Virus record (IMG/VR): IMGVR_UViG_3300043446_001953
Location: 1-48,870 of that record
Length of the DNA stretch: 48,870 nucleotides
Reading direction: 5' to 3' (one strand)
Source: a virus
Below are positions 1-8,918 of this stretch, in pieces. The stretch's first letter is position 1. The number at the start of each line of letters is the position of its first letter. Both the position numbers and the translations under genes were made by a program. The notes below the pieces were generated by a model that worked only from the letters and a program-made list of their open reading frames with translations, was not told the origin of the DNA and made no database searches.

Positions 1-350
1 TCCTACGGACCGCTTCAAGACAGGAATAGCCATCGATGCGGGCCATCCAATCACCACGTTGGTGAACTTAGCCACCATCCTAGCCTCTTCGCTGAGCGGA
101 ATCCTAGAGCCGTTCTTCAGCGAAAGCCTTTCGAGCATGGACCTGCCCATGTGCTCTGGACGGATTGCCACGACACCCTGAGCCCTATCGACGATTTCCT
201 GACCAAGTGCGCTGGCGTATTCAGTCAATGGCTTAACACCCAGTGAGAACAGGGTAGAACGGATAGGGGAAAGGGAAGCCGCACCGCCTCCGACAATCGT
301 CTCTCCAGCGTCTGCCAGCATCGTATTTGCGGCGTTCCTGATGACGTTTG
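1..350. repeat. Terminal direct repeat, left copy
   Basis: Bases 1-350 repeat at 48521-48870 with 346 of 350 identical. The differences are at 94, 175, 220 and 223 in this copy, all transitions. The repeat lies inside the giant gene and both copies keep the same reading frame. It shows that the contig closes on itself, through a circular map, terminal redundancy or headful permutation. Confidence 0.95.
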
Positions 351-1320
351 GATTGGCACCAGTGGTCTCGGAGATGTTTCTGGCTCCACTGGCAATCTTC
401 TGCTCAAGAACCTTGAAAGGTGTACCTACGACTTCTGCCGTTCCCCTGATTGTCTGACCAGTGACCTGAGCGGCAAACCTCTTGCCCCTTTCGGCTACGT
501 TGTTCCAATGTTCCTTGATTGGATTGATGACCTCGCTCATAGCGGAGGCTACATCTGCGGCTTGAGCCGCTTTAAGTGCATCTACGCTCTTGAAAGTGTG
601 TACAGAAGCGGACAAAGCCTTCCTAGCGGAGAACGGCTTCAGCAACAGGTGAGGCGTCTCAAGACCAATGTAGGATAAGGCATTAGCCAACTTTGGGTCG
701 ATGAGGCTCTTGATGAACTCTTTGTGTTCCTCTGGAACGAAGTCCTCAAGCATGGTGCGCTTTCCGTCCTGCAATTCTTGGGACTTGTTTGCGAACATCC
801 TAGCCTCATTGAACTGGTTGATTTCGTCCTCAATCGTGCCGTTTCCAGTCAGGTATGCCCTGAACTTGAAAAGGGGAGATTCTGGGTCGTTTGACTCTGC
901 AAAAAGACCGAACATGTCGTTCACATCCCTAAGCATGCCATCCAATCCAGACATAGGTGCTTTAAGGGGATTAGTGGCTACGCCTACGACGATGTCCTTA
1001 GGAACGGACCCCACCAAGTTCGCCATCTCCTTCACCATCTGGAAGGTGAAGTGGTTCTTCTCCTTGTTTGCTACCTTGAAAATCTCATAGAGCCTACGAC
1101 CTTCAGCCGTGGTAGCGTCGAACGTCCTAGTCGGATTTTCAGCCATGTAGTTCCACACCTCGTCTGGCGTAGGCTCATAGCCTTCCGTGACGGCTGGCTG
1201 GGTCTCTGGCTGAGCCCCTCCAAAGTCCATCCTCAACCCGCCTTGAGCGATTTGGCTCAAGCCTTGGTTGATGATTTCGTCTGGGATTTCTGGTTGTTCG
1301 GGGATGTTGCTGTCAATCAT
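1..1320 (-). CDS. Giant polyvalent protein, N-terminal part (gene continues at 48520)
   Basis: This is the 5' end of the giant gene that the contig break splits. The ATG at 1320-1318 overlaps the TGA of the upstream gene (ATGA), and the frame stays open to base 1. Frame phase matches the right-end part exactly: the Met codon at 48841 corresponds to 321 here. Residues 1-333 of the joined 5,673-residue protein lie upstream of that codon. The first ~60 residues are acidic and rich in Pro/Gln, beginning MIDSNIPEQPEIPDE. The rest looks helical, and I recognise no enzymatic motif in it. Arginine is encoded almost only by AGG (11 of 14 codons before residue 334). It follows three internal-virion-type genes, which suggests virion packaging and ejection with the genome. 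Confidence 0.9.
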   Translation of the reverse strand, partial: MIDSNIPEQPEIPDEIINQGLSQIAQGGLRMDFGGAQPETQPAVTEGYEPTPDEVWNYMAENPTRTFDATTAEGRRLYEIFKVANKEKNHFTFQMVKEMANLVGSVPKDIVVGVATNPLKAPMSGLDGMLRDVNDMFGLFAESNDPESPLFKFRAYLTGNGTIEDEINQFNEARMFANKSQELQDGKRTMLEDFVPEEHKEFIKSLIDPKLANALSYIGLETPHLLLKPFSARKALSASVHTFKSVDALKAAQAADVASAMSEVINPIKEHWNNVAERGKRFAAQVTGQTIRGTAEVVGTPFKVLEQKIASGARNISETTGANPNVIRNAANTMLADAGETIVGGGAASLSPIRSTLFSLGVKPLTEYASALGQEIVDRAQGVVAIRPEHMGRSMLERLSLKNGSRIPLSEEARMVAKFTNVVIGWPASMAIPVLKRSVG

Positions 1321-2246
1321 CTAGGTACGGAAGTATCTCGGGTACCCCTCTCAAGGAGGGAATTAGCCATAGTACCGCCCCTAGGAGCATCGATTTGCAA
1401 CCCATTGGCGGAACCAAGTTCAAAAAGTTTCTCCATGGATGCCTTTCGAGCCATGTTCAAGATGTTCATCTCGTTTCCACCAAGCCTAGCAAAGGCATTG
1501 GATGCTCGCTGTGGCACCATGTACTCGGCAAGCAACATGTCGTTGTCGGATACGTTGCCTCCCATGCCTTTGGTGTCTTTCATGATGCCCAAATAGTCAA
1601 CTTTTATGTTGGATTCCAGCGCCCTTGCTTCAGCGGATGCATTGCTTGGGTCAAGGGTACCAAGATAGGTGTTGTTGCTGTAAATCTGCTGTAGCCTATT
1701 CAGGTCCCTGTGGAACTTCTGGACCTTTGAAATCAGGTTCCTGTAGTTGGTAGCCCCCATGTCACCGCTCTTGAATGGGACTACGCCGATGTTAGCCCTT
1801 TTAGCCAACAGACCGAGAGGCACCTTTACCCCATTGATGTTGTACTCGCCCTTAGGGGAGATGAAGTAGGACTTTTGGACTGGATTCCCGCTTGCGTCCA
1901 TTTCCTCCAAATCAAAGGATTCGTTGTTCTGGAACAGCGAGGCACCTTTGCTCTTCATGATGGTCTCGACGGCACCAAAGTCTCCCAAGCCAGCATAGAA
2001 CTGAGCATCCCTAGACCTAGGGTCTGGGGCTTTTGCCCTAGCGCTGGCGTTGCCCATGGCGGTCATGGTTTCGGCATACTTCTTGGACTCTGGGTTGTTG
2101 CCCACGTGAGCCCAAGGGCTGAATCCCATGGCTTCGTTCTGCTGTGCCATGGTAGCGTACTGCCTACCAGCGACCTGATTAGCCAGACCAGCCCACTGAG
2201 AGACGTCAGTCGTGTCTTGGCTTTCCTGTTCGTAATCGCCTTCCAT
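1317..2246 (-). CDS. Internal-virion-type protein, unknown function (309 aa)
   Basis: No family recognised. The start at 2246 is chosen because the junction reads TAACATG with the upstream stop. A start at 2282 would overlap the upstream gene by 35 bases. The product begins MEGDYEQESQDTTDVSQW, and residues ~15-90 are Gln/Ala/Met-rich and helical. A middle segment (YFISPKGEYNINGVKVPLG) looks beta-structured, and the C-terminal third is helical and ends TRDTSVPR. No signal peptide or transmembrane segment is visible. Its stop overlaps the giant gene start (ATGA), implying coupled translation. Position between the tail genes and the giant gene parallels the ejected core proteins of T7-like phages, so an internal or ejected virion role is inferred. 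Confidence 0.8.
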   Translation of the reverse strand: MEGDYEQESQDTTDVSQWAGLANQVAGRQYATMAQQNEAMGFSPWAHVGNNPESKKYAETMTAMGNASARAKAPDPRSRDAQFYAGLGDFGAVETIMKSKGASLFQNNESFDLEEMDASGNPVQKSYFISPKGEYNINGVKVPLGLLAKRANIGVVPFKSGDMGATNYRNLISKVQKFHRDLNRLQQIYSNNTYLGTLDPSNASAEARALESNIKVDYLGIMKDTKGMGGNVSDNDMLLAEYMVPQRASNAFARLGGNEMNILNMARKASMEKLFELGSANGLQIDAPRGGTMANSLLERGTRDTSVPR

Positions 2247-2247
2247 G

Positions 2248-2958
2248 TTATTCGTCGAAGACAACTCCCTTGCCCATTTCAATCTTCACAAGAGTGGGCT
2301 TTTCCTTCTTGGTGACGCCAGAAGCGTCGATTGCGTATGCGTATTGCTTGCCATCTTTTTCGAAGACCCCTGGGATATACAAGGGTTTCGAACTGTTAAT
2401 CGGCTTGCCTTGAGCCCTAGCCTTACGTGCAACGGAATTCCAAAGACCTAGTACGTCATTCGAGTCGATAGCCGACTTAGCCATCTTGTTGAACTCTTCC
2501 TTTGAGAACGCACTAATGCCCTTTCTCCAGCCTTCGTCTGAATTCATGTGGGCGTGGTCTAGGTCTTCTGGCTGATAGTCTCCGCTGAGACCACCCATGA
2601 CGTCCTTGTAAATCTTGTCCCTCTTTTTTTGCTCTTCTTGAGGGATGACCTTTGTGCCATCAGCCTTTTTGCCACCGCCCATCAGTTCGTAAGCCTTGGG
2701 AGCGAGGTATTTTCCAAGCAGGTTCAGGGAACTAATGCCCATTCCAGCCTGACCCAAGGCACCGCCGATTCGACCAGCCGTCTTGCTACCGAATGCGGAC
2801 TCGAACATAGGTCCACCGATGTCTCTTCCCCATCCACCACCGACAGTACCCTTGAACGTTTCGCCCAATGACGTGCCGATTTTCGGTCCAAGTGTCTTTA
2901 CAGGAGAGCCAAGTGCTTGACCGACTTTCCCAAGGAATTTTCTAGGAGGTTTTGCCAT
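2248..2958 (-). CDS. Gly-rich internal-virion-type protein (236 aa)
   Basis: No family recognised. The N-terminus is basic (MAKPPRKFLGKVGQALG). Residues ~20-105 are Gly/Ala/Leu-rich with small-residue helices (RIGGALGQAGMGISSLNLLG), of the kind seen in amphipathic or membrane-inserting ejection proteins. The second half is more soluble and charged, with a probable beta hairpin (GKQYAYAIDASGVTKKEKPTLVKIEMG) before the acidic end FDE. It sits between two other putative internal proteins and joins the next gene by TAACATG. A role in DNA ejection is inferred from context and composition. It could instead be a minor tail protein. Confidence 0.8.
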   Translation of the reverse strand: MAKPPRKFLGKVGQALGSPVKTLGPKIGTSLGETFKGTVGGGWGRDIGGPMFESAFGSKTAGRIGGALGQAGMGISSLNLLGKYLAPKAYELMGGGKKADGTKVIPQEEQKKRDKIYKDVMGGLSGDYQPEDLDHAHMNSDEGWRKGISAFSKEEFNKMAKSAIDSNDVLGLWNSVARKARAQGKPINSSKPLYIPGVFEKDGKQYAYAIDASGVTKKEKPTLVKIEMGKGVVFDE

Positions 2959-2962
2959 GATT

Positions 2963-5056
2963 TTAGTATTTCTTTAGATTTTTAGGGTCGTTGAAAATTC
3001 TGTCAACTTTGTCGAGTACCCATCCAGTTGCGTTGTATGCCGCTTTTCCAGCGCCGAATGGGTCTCTGTTGATTCCAGCCTTTCTGGAGTAGTCCTTGTC
3101 GAACATGTCTCCGATGGTTCCTGCGACGACATCTGAACCACCAGCGGTAAGGGAGTTTGCTCCAGCCTGAATCGCACCCATAGCCCTATGCCATGCGTTT
3201 GGCTTGCTTCCACCTCCAGCGAGGTTCGACAAGGCTGCAGCCCTTCTTCCCTTCATGCCTTCTTGGTATCCAAAGTTTTGGTCGATGGCTTCGTCGTAAG
3301 CGTTTAATGCACCTTCTGCTCCATTTTTATAGGCACCAATTCCAGTATTGATTGCGCCCTGCATGGCACCACCCATTGGGTCAAATGCATAACCAGTTAA
3401 TTCCTGCGAAATGTCCGATGCCCCAGAAAGCAGACCGCCTAATAGGAATGCTTTATTGGCTCCAGTCATTTTACCAAAACTGGCGTTCTTTGCCGCTTTT
3501 GCACCCCTAGCACCAGCCGCACCAGAGACATTTCCTTCACCCCTAAGCAGTCCCTTAACTCCAACGTTTGGGTCTCCAACGGCACTTAGACCACGCTTGA
3601 TTTCGTCTCCAGACATCGCCCAGTTAAATGCGGCATGTCCAGTGTCATAGATGTCCCATGGAGTTGTCATTTCATCCCTGTATGGTGCATCCCAGTCGTA
3701 GTCGTCTGGGTTGTAAATTTGTCCCCTCCTTAGAATGTCGGATAAATTTCCTTCTTCTGGAGTAGGGCTTGGAGTGGCGCTAGAGGCAGGTCCTTCCATA
3801 CCAGAAGAACCAGTATCTCCCCTAGCGCCAGCATCAAAAGGGCGTTGGATGTCGAAACCCCTCCAAGGCATGGTATCTGCCCTTGGCGACGGAGCGTTTC
3901 TCCTTAGCGGAGAAGGAGGACCTTCCCATGGTCTAGATGGTGCTGGTGGAGTTTCCCACGAAGGAGTAAATTCTCCGTCACCGAGAGACAAATAGTCAAA
4001 CGCATCAGCATGTGACATGAACGCATCGGTTCCAGTTGGTGCGTTAGGTGGAGTAGAAGAAGTAGAAGGACGATTAGCCCTAAGTTCCGCTAAACGCTTA
4101 GCATGCTCTGCCGTAGCCCTATCTGGGTATGCACCAAGTTCCTTGCTTTGTGCAAGTGACTTAGCCTGAAGTGCGGAATACTCTTCTTTCTTCCTAAGGT
4201 CGTTGTAGATTTGAGTGCTAAACACTCCAGTCCTTGCCGTGGCGTTCTTTAAGTAAAACTCGGAATCAGAAAGACCAGTATCGTCGCCACCCCTATCCCA
4301 TTCATTCAGATTAGGCATGGGCATCTGGTCTGGCTGAATCATCTGGTCCTTATACAGACCATAGCCAGAAGCCTTCCTAGCCACAAATTCATCTGTGGTT
4401 TCGTTTGGTCGCTGGTATGCGTTTTGACGTGCTTGCTGAACCCTCGCTTGCATGTCGGCAAGTCCAGTGTTGATGGAACTCTGTGGGTTAGCCAACTGCC
4501 TGTTAAGATAGTCTTCGTACTGCTTTGCGCCCATAGTTCCATTAGGCATTGTCTGGTTCGGATAGTTCTTTTCATCGCCAGTCAATTTACCAGTAGGACC
4601 ATATGGATTCTTAGCCTCTTCTGCGGCTTTTGCTTCTGCTTCGGCTTTTGCTTGAGCGGCGGCGGCTGCTTGTTGGGCTGGAGTTAAAACACCAGTATCA
4701 ACGGCTGGGGTTGGTGCAGATGCGGCTTTTTGTGCTTCAACATAGTCCCTGAGTGAGGACATTGCCTTTGGAGCGGCATAAAGACCAAGTCCACCATAGA
4801 TGTACTTGTTCGCATGCGTTCCAAAATGAGAAGCAATGCGTTGACCAACAGATGGCTTCGGAGCAGGTGCTGGTTTCGGAGTACTTGGTGGTGGAGTATT
4901 CGGCTTCGGTCCACTTGGTGGTGGAGTATTCGGCTTCGGAGTCCTTGGAGGTGGATTGTTCGAACCTCTTGGAGGTGGATTATTTGCGCCCCTTGGTCTT
5001 TGATTTCCGCCATTACCTCTTGGCTTTGGCTTTGGCTTTGGTCTTGGTTTTGCCAT
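2963..5056 (-). CDS. Proline-rich internal-virion-type protein (697 aa)
   Basis: The second largest late product after the portal and giant proteins. Residues 1-70 are a basic, Pro-rich repetitive tail (KPKPKP, then PPPRG/NTPPPS/PKP units). Next come a short hydrophobic stretch (YIYGGLGLYAAP, ~85-96) and an Ala/Glu/Lys coiled region (~125-150). A long low-complexity Pro/Ser/Asp region (~320-440) follows. A Gly/Ala-rich helical end (~520-640) contains AFLLGGLLSGASD and GAMQGAINTGIGAYKNGAEGA. No catalytic motif is visible. Composition and position fit a protein ejected with DNA or lining the internal core, as inference. The start at 5056 follows the upstream stop as TAACATG. Confidence 0.8.
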   Translation of the reverse strand: MAKPRPKPKPKPRGNGGNQRPRGANNPPPRGSNNPPPRTPKPNTPPPSGPKPNTPPPSTPKPAPAPKPSVGQRIASHFGTHANKYIYGGLGLYAAPKAMSSLRDYVEAQKAASAPTPAVDTGVLTPAQQAAAAAQAKAEAEAKAAEEAKNPYGPTGKLTGDEKNYPNQTMPNGTMGAKQYEDYLNRQLANPQSSINTGLADMQARVQQARQNAYQRPNETTDEFVARKASGYGLYKDQMIQPDQMPMPNLNEWDRGGDDTGLSDSEFYLKNATARTGVFSTQIYNDLRKKEEYSALQAKSLAQSKELGAYPDRATAEHAKRLAELRANRPSTSSTPPNAPTGTDAFMSHADAFDYLSLGDGEFTPSWETPPAPSRPWEGPPSPLRRNAPSPRADTMPWRGFDIQRPFDAGARGDTGSSGMEGPASSATPSPTPEEGNLSDILRRGQIYNPDDYDWDAPYRDEMTTPWDIYDTGHAAFNWAMSGDEIKRGLSAVGDPNVGVKGLLRGEGNVSGAAGARGAKAAKNASFGKMTGANKAFLLGGLLSGASDISQELTGYAFDPMGGAMQGAINTGIGAYKNGAEGALNAYDEAIDQNFGYQEGMKGRRAAALSNLAGGGSKPNAWHRAMGAIQAGANSLTAGGSDVVAGTIGDMFDKDYSRKAGINRDPFGAGKAAYNATGWVLDKVDRIFNDPKNLKKY
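4873..4995 (-). repeat. Tandem coding repeat for the Pro-rich N-terminal tail
   Basis: Two adjacent, nearly perfect 30-base units (around 4883-4942) encode TPPPS-(G/T)PKPN. They are followed by shorter degenerate units encoding PPPRG-S/A-NN. The array lies inside the 697-residue protein gene and gives a flexible, positively charged tail. Such arrays vary readily in length by slippage. Confidence 0.7.
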
Positions 5057-5057
5057 G

Positions 5058-5648
5058 TTATTTGATTACGTTAGAAGATGGATTGTTGTGCCAGTCGTTT
5101 TCCTTGGCTTCTTCTGGCTTCTTAGCGGTTTCTCCTTGTTCTGGTTTTTCCTTGGGGTTGTATGGTCTGTCTACAAGAGCAGCCTGAACCTGAGGGCTAA
5201 GGCTACCAGTTGTGGCGTTCCTACCCAAGATTGCGGCTAGGTACTGAGGGTTTCTGCCACCAAGTTCCAGCAACCTCTGTAGTTGCTCCCTCTTTCGCAT
5301 GACCGCTGGCATCTTCCTAGCGACGGCAGGGTCGTTCATGTTCGCATTGACGATTGCATCGTCGAACTCGTTGATGATTGCGGTAAGGGTGCCGATTTGA
5401 CCCCTTTGGAAGTCCCTGTCTGCACGTCGCTGGTCAAGGTCTTCACGCCTGTACCTTTCTTTGGTAGCCGCTTCAGCACTGTTAATCGAAGCCATGTGCC
5501 TGTTAGTTTCGGATGCGTTGCTGAAACCTTGCTCCATCAACTTTGTACCAAGGTCCATCTGGTACTTAAGAGGAGCGTACTCAGCGGCTTGCAAGGAGTT
5601 TGCAATGTTCTCTCCTTGACCGACGTTAGCCTGTTGTAGTTGTTCCAT
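5058..5648 (-). CDS. Coiled-coil internal-virion-type protein (196 aa)
   Basis: No family recognised. The product is largely helical and rich in Gln, Ala, Glu and Arg. It includes a strongly charged stretch at ~62-85 (KERYRREDLDQRRADRDFQR) and a Leu/Arg helix (MRKREQLQRLLELGG). The last ~40 residues are disordered and Lys/Glu/Pro-rich (PKEKPEQGETAKKPEEAK). No signal peptide or membrane segment is visible. Size, helicity and position just after the tail genes resemble the smaller internal core proteins of podoviruses. That is inferred, because nothing diagnostic is present. Its stop is separated by one base from the next start. Confidence 0.8.
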   Translation of the reverse strand: MEQLQQANVGQGENIANSLQAAEYAPLKYQMDLGTKLMEQGFSNASETNRHMASINSAEAATKERYRREDLDQRRADRDFQRGQIGTLTAIINEFDDAIVNANMNDPAVARKMPAVMRKREQLQRLLELGGRNPQYLAAILGRNATTGSLSPQVQAALVDRPYNPKEKPEQGETAKKPEEAKENDWHNNPSSNVIK

Positions 5649-5651
5649 AAA

Positions 5652-6401
5652 TTAGGTGGTAGATGCGGCTCCGTGCTGAGCCATTGCTCCGACAACAATA
5701 GAAGTTCCGTCCCAAGTTGCGCTATCAGCCCAAGTGTTGTTGAGCGAATTAATCGTAAGTGCAGAGGAAACAAGCGTCTGCCTGATTTGCTGGTCCCTGA
5801 TTTCACCCATATTCTTCGCTTCTACAGCGGAGGCATGAGCCTGTGAAATCAAAGCCGACTCGAACGGCGTGATGACAGGAAGACCATTGGCGATGGTCAT
5901 TGAATCTTTAGCCATTTCCATGTCCTGTGCGACAGTCAAAGAAGTAGCCAAATAGGTTGTGTTCTGACCTCCACCCATTGATGCGCTCAATCCAAGTACG
6001 TATTGCTGGTTGGAGTCTTGATTGGGAGCCTTGCTTTTAAGGTAGGTGTAAATCGTGCCAGCGCTTGTCGTGTTTCTAGACGCAAGATAGGCGGTAAGCG
6101 TGGTATCTGAGGCAATGAACTCCTCGGTGTTCTGCTTGTACGCATCGATTGTTTGGGCGATTTCGAACCTTGGGTTCCTTCCATAAAGAACGTATTTTTG
6201 ATTAGCACTTTGGGTTACTCCAATGTACTGACCATAATGACCCATGGTTGGAACTGTCTGCCCATAAGTTGGGCTTGCTGGGGTCGTATCTACGTGGGTT
6301 AACCCAGCAATAGTCAGACCCTTCAGATTCTGCTCATGAATCTGAACATACGACTGACCGCTGTATGGCGGGTAGAGTTCTGGATTGGGGTCTAGAGGCA
6401 T
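5652..6401 (-). CDS. Structural protein, probably tail or internal (249 aa)
   Basis: No family recognised. The product begins MPLDPNPELYPPYSGQSY and is Thr/Ser/Ala-rich. It contains helices (FEIAQTIDAYKQNTEEFIA) and a central segment with LGLSASMGGGQNTTYLATS. The last 50 residues are rich in small residues and lack charge (SALTINSLNNTWADSATW). The start codon overlaps the stop of the upstream tail gene (TAATG). The position between a beta-rich tail protein and the putative internal proteins suggests a tail-distal or internal virion component. No catalytic motif is seen. Confidence 0.8.
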   Translation of the reverse strand: MPLDPNPELYPPYSGQSYVQIHEQNLKGLTIAGLTHVDTTPASPTYGQTVPTMGHYGQYIGVTQSANQKYVLYGRNPRFEIAQTIDAYKQNTEEFIASDTTLTAYLASRNTTSAGTIYTYLKSKAPNQDSNQQYVLGLSASMGGGQNTTYLATSLTVAQDMEMAKDSMTIANGLPVITPFESALISQAHASAVEAKNMGEIRDQQIRQTLVSSALTINSLNNTWADSATWDGTSIVVGAMAQHGAASTT

Positions 6402-7783
6402 TAGAATGATGAGAAGATTGAACGACCTACGAGCGAGGCGTCTACACCTACGCTGTAAATGCTAGGCTTTCCTGACTTAACGACAACTTCCAACTTTGCG
6501 CCCATGCACTTTTTGTTAGCCAAAGCACGTCTAACCGCTGTGCCTAGATTCTGATTGGTAAATGTATCCAATGTCCACTTACCATCTGGGTTGACGGCGA
6601 TGAAATTCAGGTCAATCGAGGCGCTCCCATTGGTATTGAAGTAGACGTATGTCTCATCGTACTTCTTGTCCGAATGGGACTTGAACAGGTAGTTCCTAGT
6701 CCTGAACTTGGACTGGAAGGCTGTTCCTGCGTCAGAACCAGCATAGACGTAGTCCAGCAGGTAAATAGAGCCAGTGGCGTAGTTTACGCCCCAAAGCCTA
6801 GGGATGCCGTTTTTGCGGGCGACCACCAAAGTATCCATGCTATGGGCATAAACGTTCAGGGACTCGAACATGACCTTGGTTTCAGTGTTCAGCACCAATA
6901 CGCAGGTCTTGTTGTAGGTGCCCAAAAGGGGCAAAGTGATGTAAATACGCCCTTTTAGTGAAACAGCGGTGATGTCACTGTACTTAAGAGGGTCGATTTG
7001 GTCCCAAATGTCCTGAATCAGCAGTGAAATAGGCTTCGAGCCGTCATTGTACTTGTCCTGCTCGATGACCTTGATGCCGTCTTGGTCGACAAACACCAGT
7101 TTCCCATTGGTTTCAGCCCAGCCGTCCTTGCAGGACAACCCATCTTGCGCTGACATCCTAGCAACTGTGTGGAATACCTGCTCATTTGGCTTCCTGTCTG
7201 GGTTTGCCTGACGACCAAGACCTGCTTTTACCATGTAGATGCTACGTTTTCCGAAGGCAAGAAACGAGTTCATCCTTGGGACGATGGCTTGTACAGGGTC
7301 ATAGGTGCCCTGAATGAGCCTAAGGTCGTCTGGCTCGTAAGGAAGGTTTCCAGTGTAGAGCGTAAACCTGCACCTGTCGTCCTTTGCCGTAACCAGACGC
7401 TCAGTGATGTTGGCTCCAGCGACCCAATCGGAGTCCAAGGTCTCCATGGTGATTGCGTCGGCGTAGCCCTGACCTCGGGCTTTTTGCTTTGACGCCAGAT
7501 TGACGCTGGTGGCAACGCTTGAGTCGCAGTTGAAACGGACGTTTGCGCCCCAAAGCAGGATGCTGTCACCGCTTGGACCATGAGCCGCACAAGCGTAGGT
7601 GGCTGGATTGACTCCAGAGTACGCCAGCAGGTATCCGTTTCTAGGGGTGATGACCCCCTCGTTGATGGTCACGTTCTCAGCGTACTCTAGAATGCCTTCG
7701 TCAGGATTAAAAGCGGCACTGTTTGGGAACGAAGCGAAGCCCTCGAATCGAAGGTCTCCGTCTGATTTGATTTCTCTTGCCAT
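6401..7783 (-). CDS. Beta-rich tail protein, nozzle/stabilisation type (460 aa)
   Basis: The start is taken at 7783 (MAREIKSDGDLRFEGF), 13 bases after the upstream stop. The longer reading from 7849 runs into the previous gene. The product is beta-rich with repeated aromatic/Gly strands (NSFLAFGKRSIYMVKAG, GRIYITLPLL, IPRLWGVNYATGSIYLLDY), consistent with a propeller-like fold. The opening segment (N-terminal FPNSAAFNPDEGILEYAENVTI, about residues 18-39) resembles the start of phage tail hub or nozzle proteins, whose members (T7 gp12-like, P22 gp10-like) close the portal channel. Length fits those families (about 450-800 aa). Assignment rests on fold impression and gene order, not a diagnostic motif. 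Confidence 0.75.
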   Translation of the reverse strand: MAREIKSDGDLRFEGFASFPNSAAFNPDEGILEYAENVTINEGVITPRNGYLLAYSGVNPATYACAAHGPSGDSILLWGANVRFNCDSSVATSVNLASKQKARGQGYADAITMETLDSDWVAGANITERLVTAKDDRCRFTLYTGNLPYEPDDLRLIQGTYDPVQAIVPRMNSFLAFGKRSIYMVKAGLGRQANPDRKPNEQVFHTVARMSAQDGLSCKDGWAETNGKLVFVDQDGIKVIEQDKYNDGSKPISLLIQDIWDQIDPLKYSDITAVSLKGRIYITLPLLGTYNKTCVLVLNTETKVMFESLNVYAHSMDTLVVARKNGIPRLWGVNYATGSIYLLDYVYAGSDAGTAFQSKFRTRNYLFKSHSDKKYDETYVYFNTNGSASIDLNFIAVNPDGKWTLDTFTNQNLGTAVRRALANKKCMGAKLEVVVKSGKPSIYSVGVDASLVGRSIFSSF

Positions 7784-7796
7784 TTGTTTTAAGGTT

Positions 7797-8417
7797 TTAG
7801 CCCAACTCGTAGTTGGGAGGAGTGATTGAGACCAGATTCCATGGACCAAGTGTCGCCGTCATCTGGGTGTAGTTTGGTAGCGGAAACCCACTTGCTGTCT
7901 CCGTTCTTTCTAAGGTTACGATTTCCTGTCCGTATGGAAAAATTCCATTGTAAACGTTAGGGGGACTTAAACCTGCGTCTAACTTGAAGTCTGATGCAAC
8001 AAACGTCCTGCTATAGTCGTAGACCTTGCTTTGGGTGCTGTCGTTGTACTGCCACTCTCCTTCTCCAATCTGGTAGGCGACCCTAGTCAACTCAGACACA
8101 ATCATCCTGAACAGGATTGTGACCCCATCCCAAGGTCTGTGCAGTTCATCGCCCTCGATGATTTGATAGTACGGAAGTGGTCTTACTTTCTTTAGGTTTG
8201 GCGTGTCCAAAGTAAGCATGTTTACAAGCGTTATGGAAGCAGAGCCCATTGTGGGCGCTCCATAAGGGCTTATTTCGCCACGCTTGTTGTCCATCTTCAA
8301 CGTAGGAATCTTGGTCGAATCCACCTGTATGTTGGAGTCTCCAAACGAAGAAGCACCAAAAGGCATTGTTTGGAAAAAGAACGGAACCCTTCCGAATGGA
8401 ATGTCTGTTTCGTCCAT
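7797..8417 (-). CDS. Tail-associated structural protein (206 aa)
   Basis: No family recognised. It begins MDETDIPFGRVPFFFQTM and is mostly beta-structured with Pro/Gly turns and few charges. An aromatic-rich C-terminal half contains VYNGIFPYGQEIVTLERT. No signal peptide or membrane segment is visible. The start overlaps the upstream stop (TAATG), so translation is probably coupled to the fibre-like gene before it. Lying between fibre-like genes and the beta-rich tail gene, it is probably a tail hub or adaptor subunit. Function is unknown. Confidence 0.75.
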   Translation of the reverse strand: MDETDIPFGRVPFFFQTMPFGASSFGDSNIQVDSTKIPTLKMDNKRGEISPYGAPTMGSASITLVNMLTLDTPNLKKVRPLPYYQIIEGDELHRPWDGVTILFRMIVSELTRVAYQIGEGEWQYNDSTQSKVYDYSRTFVASDFKLDAGLSPPNVYNGIFPYGQEIVTLERTETASGFPLPNYTQMTATLGPWNLVSITPPNYELG

Positions 8418-8917
8418 TACACCCTGTAGTAGTAGTACGACGCAGTATTTGGCGTCGAGTATTTGTGCCTTTCAGCCCTTAGACCGCCAGTAACCATCTG
8501 GGTCACTGTAACGGAATTACCGCTAGTCGTGACAAGTGCGGCAGCAATGTACCCAACAGAGTCAGAATCGACAGGAATAACAGTATCGTGGACAATGCTT
8601 ACGCTGGTAGGGAAATTTGCTGGCGCTGGAGATGCGTTGCACCTTATCAGAATGTAGTGCCAGCCGCCACCGATTGGGAAGGTAAGGTTTACAGCAGAAG
8701 TACCTACGCTGTTTACTGTCCCAGCATTAACGTCCACGGAAAGGTTGTCCCCATCGATGCTAGCGGAAACGCCGAACGCAGTTACATAGGCTGTCCCACT
8801 GCCACCGCCTCCAGTTGACTCCCCCCTTTTTGTTCCACGCTGGAGCAGTTCCCCATCGCCTGTCGTCGTAAGCCAGCCGTGAGGAGTCCTGAACGTGCCG
8901 AACTTACGGAAAGCCAT
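8417..8917 (-). CDS. Fibre-like or tail-tip protein (166 aa)
   Basis: Begins MAFRKFGTFRTPHGWLTTT. A Gly-rich linker follows (~35-42, STGGGGSG), then a beta-sandwich-like, Ser/Thr/Val-rich region (~43-150) with low charge. The C-terminus is unusual, ending ASYYYYRV. This composition, a small beta domain after a glycine hinge, is typical of tail fibre or decoration modules. No enzymatic motif is seen. It joins the preceding gene by TAACATG and the following gene by TAATG. Confidence 0.75.
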   Translation of the reverse strand: MAFRKFGTFRTPHGWLTTTGDGELLQRGTKRGESTGGGGSGTAYVTAFGVSASIDGDNLSVDVNAGTVNSVGTSAVNLTFPIGGGWHYILIRCNASPAPANFPTSVSIVHDTVIPVDSDSVGYIAAALVTTSGNSVTVTQMVTGGLRAERHKYSTPNTASYYYYRV

Positions 8918-8918
8918 G

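Noticed and set aside
701-1596. Plus-strand open frames of 129 and 181 codons
   Set aside because: They lie antisense to the giant gene and the 309-residue gene, lack leaders and give Ser/Leu-rich translations typical of frame shadows.
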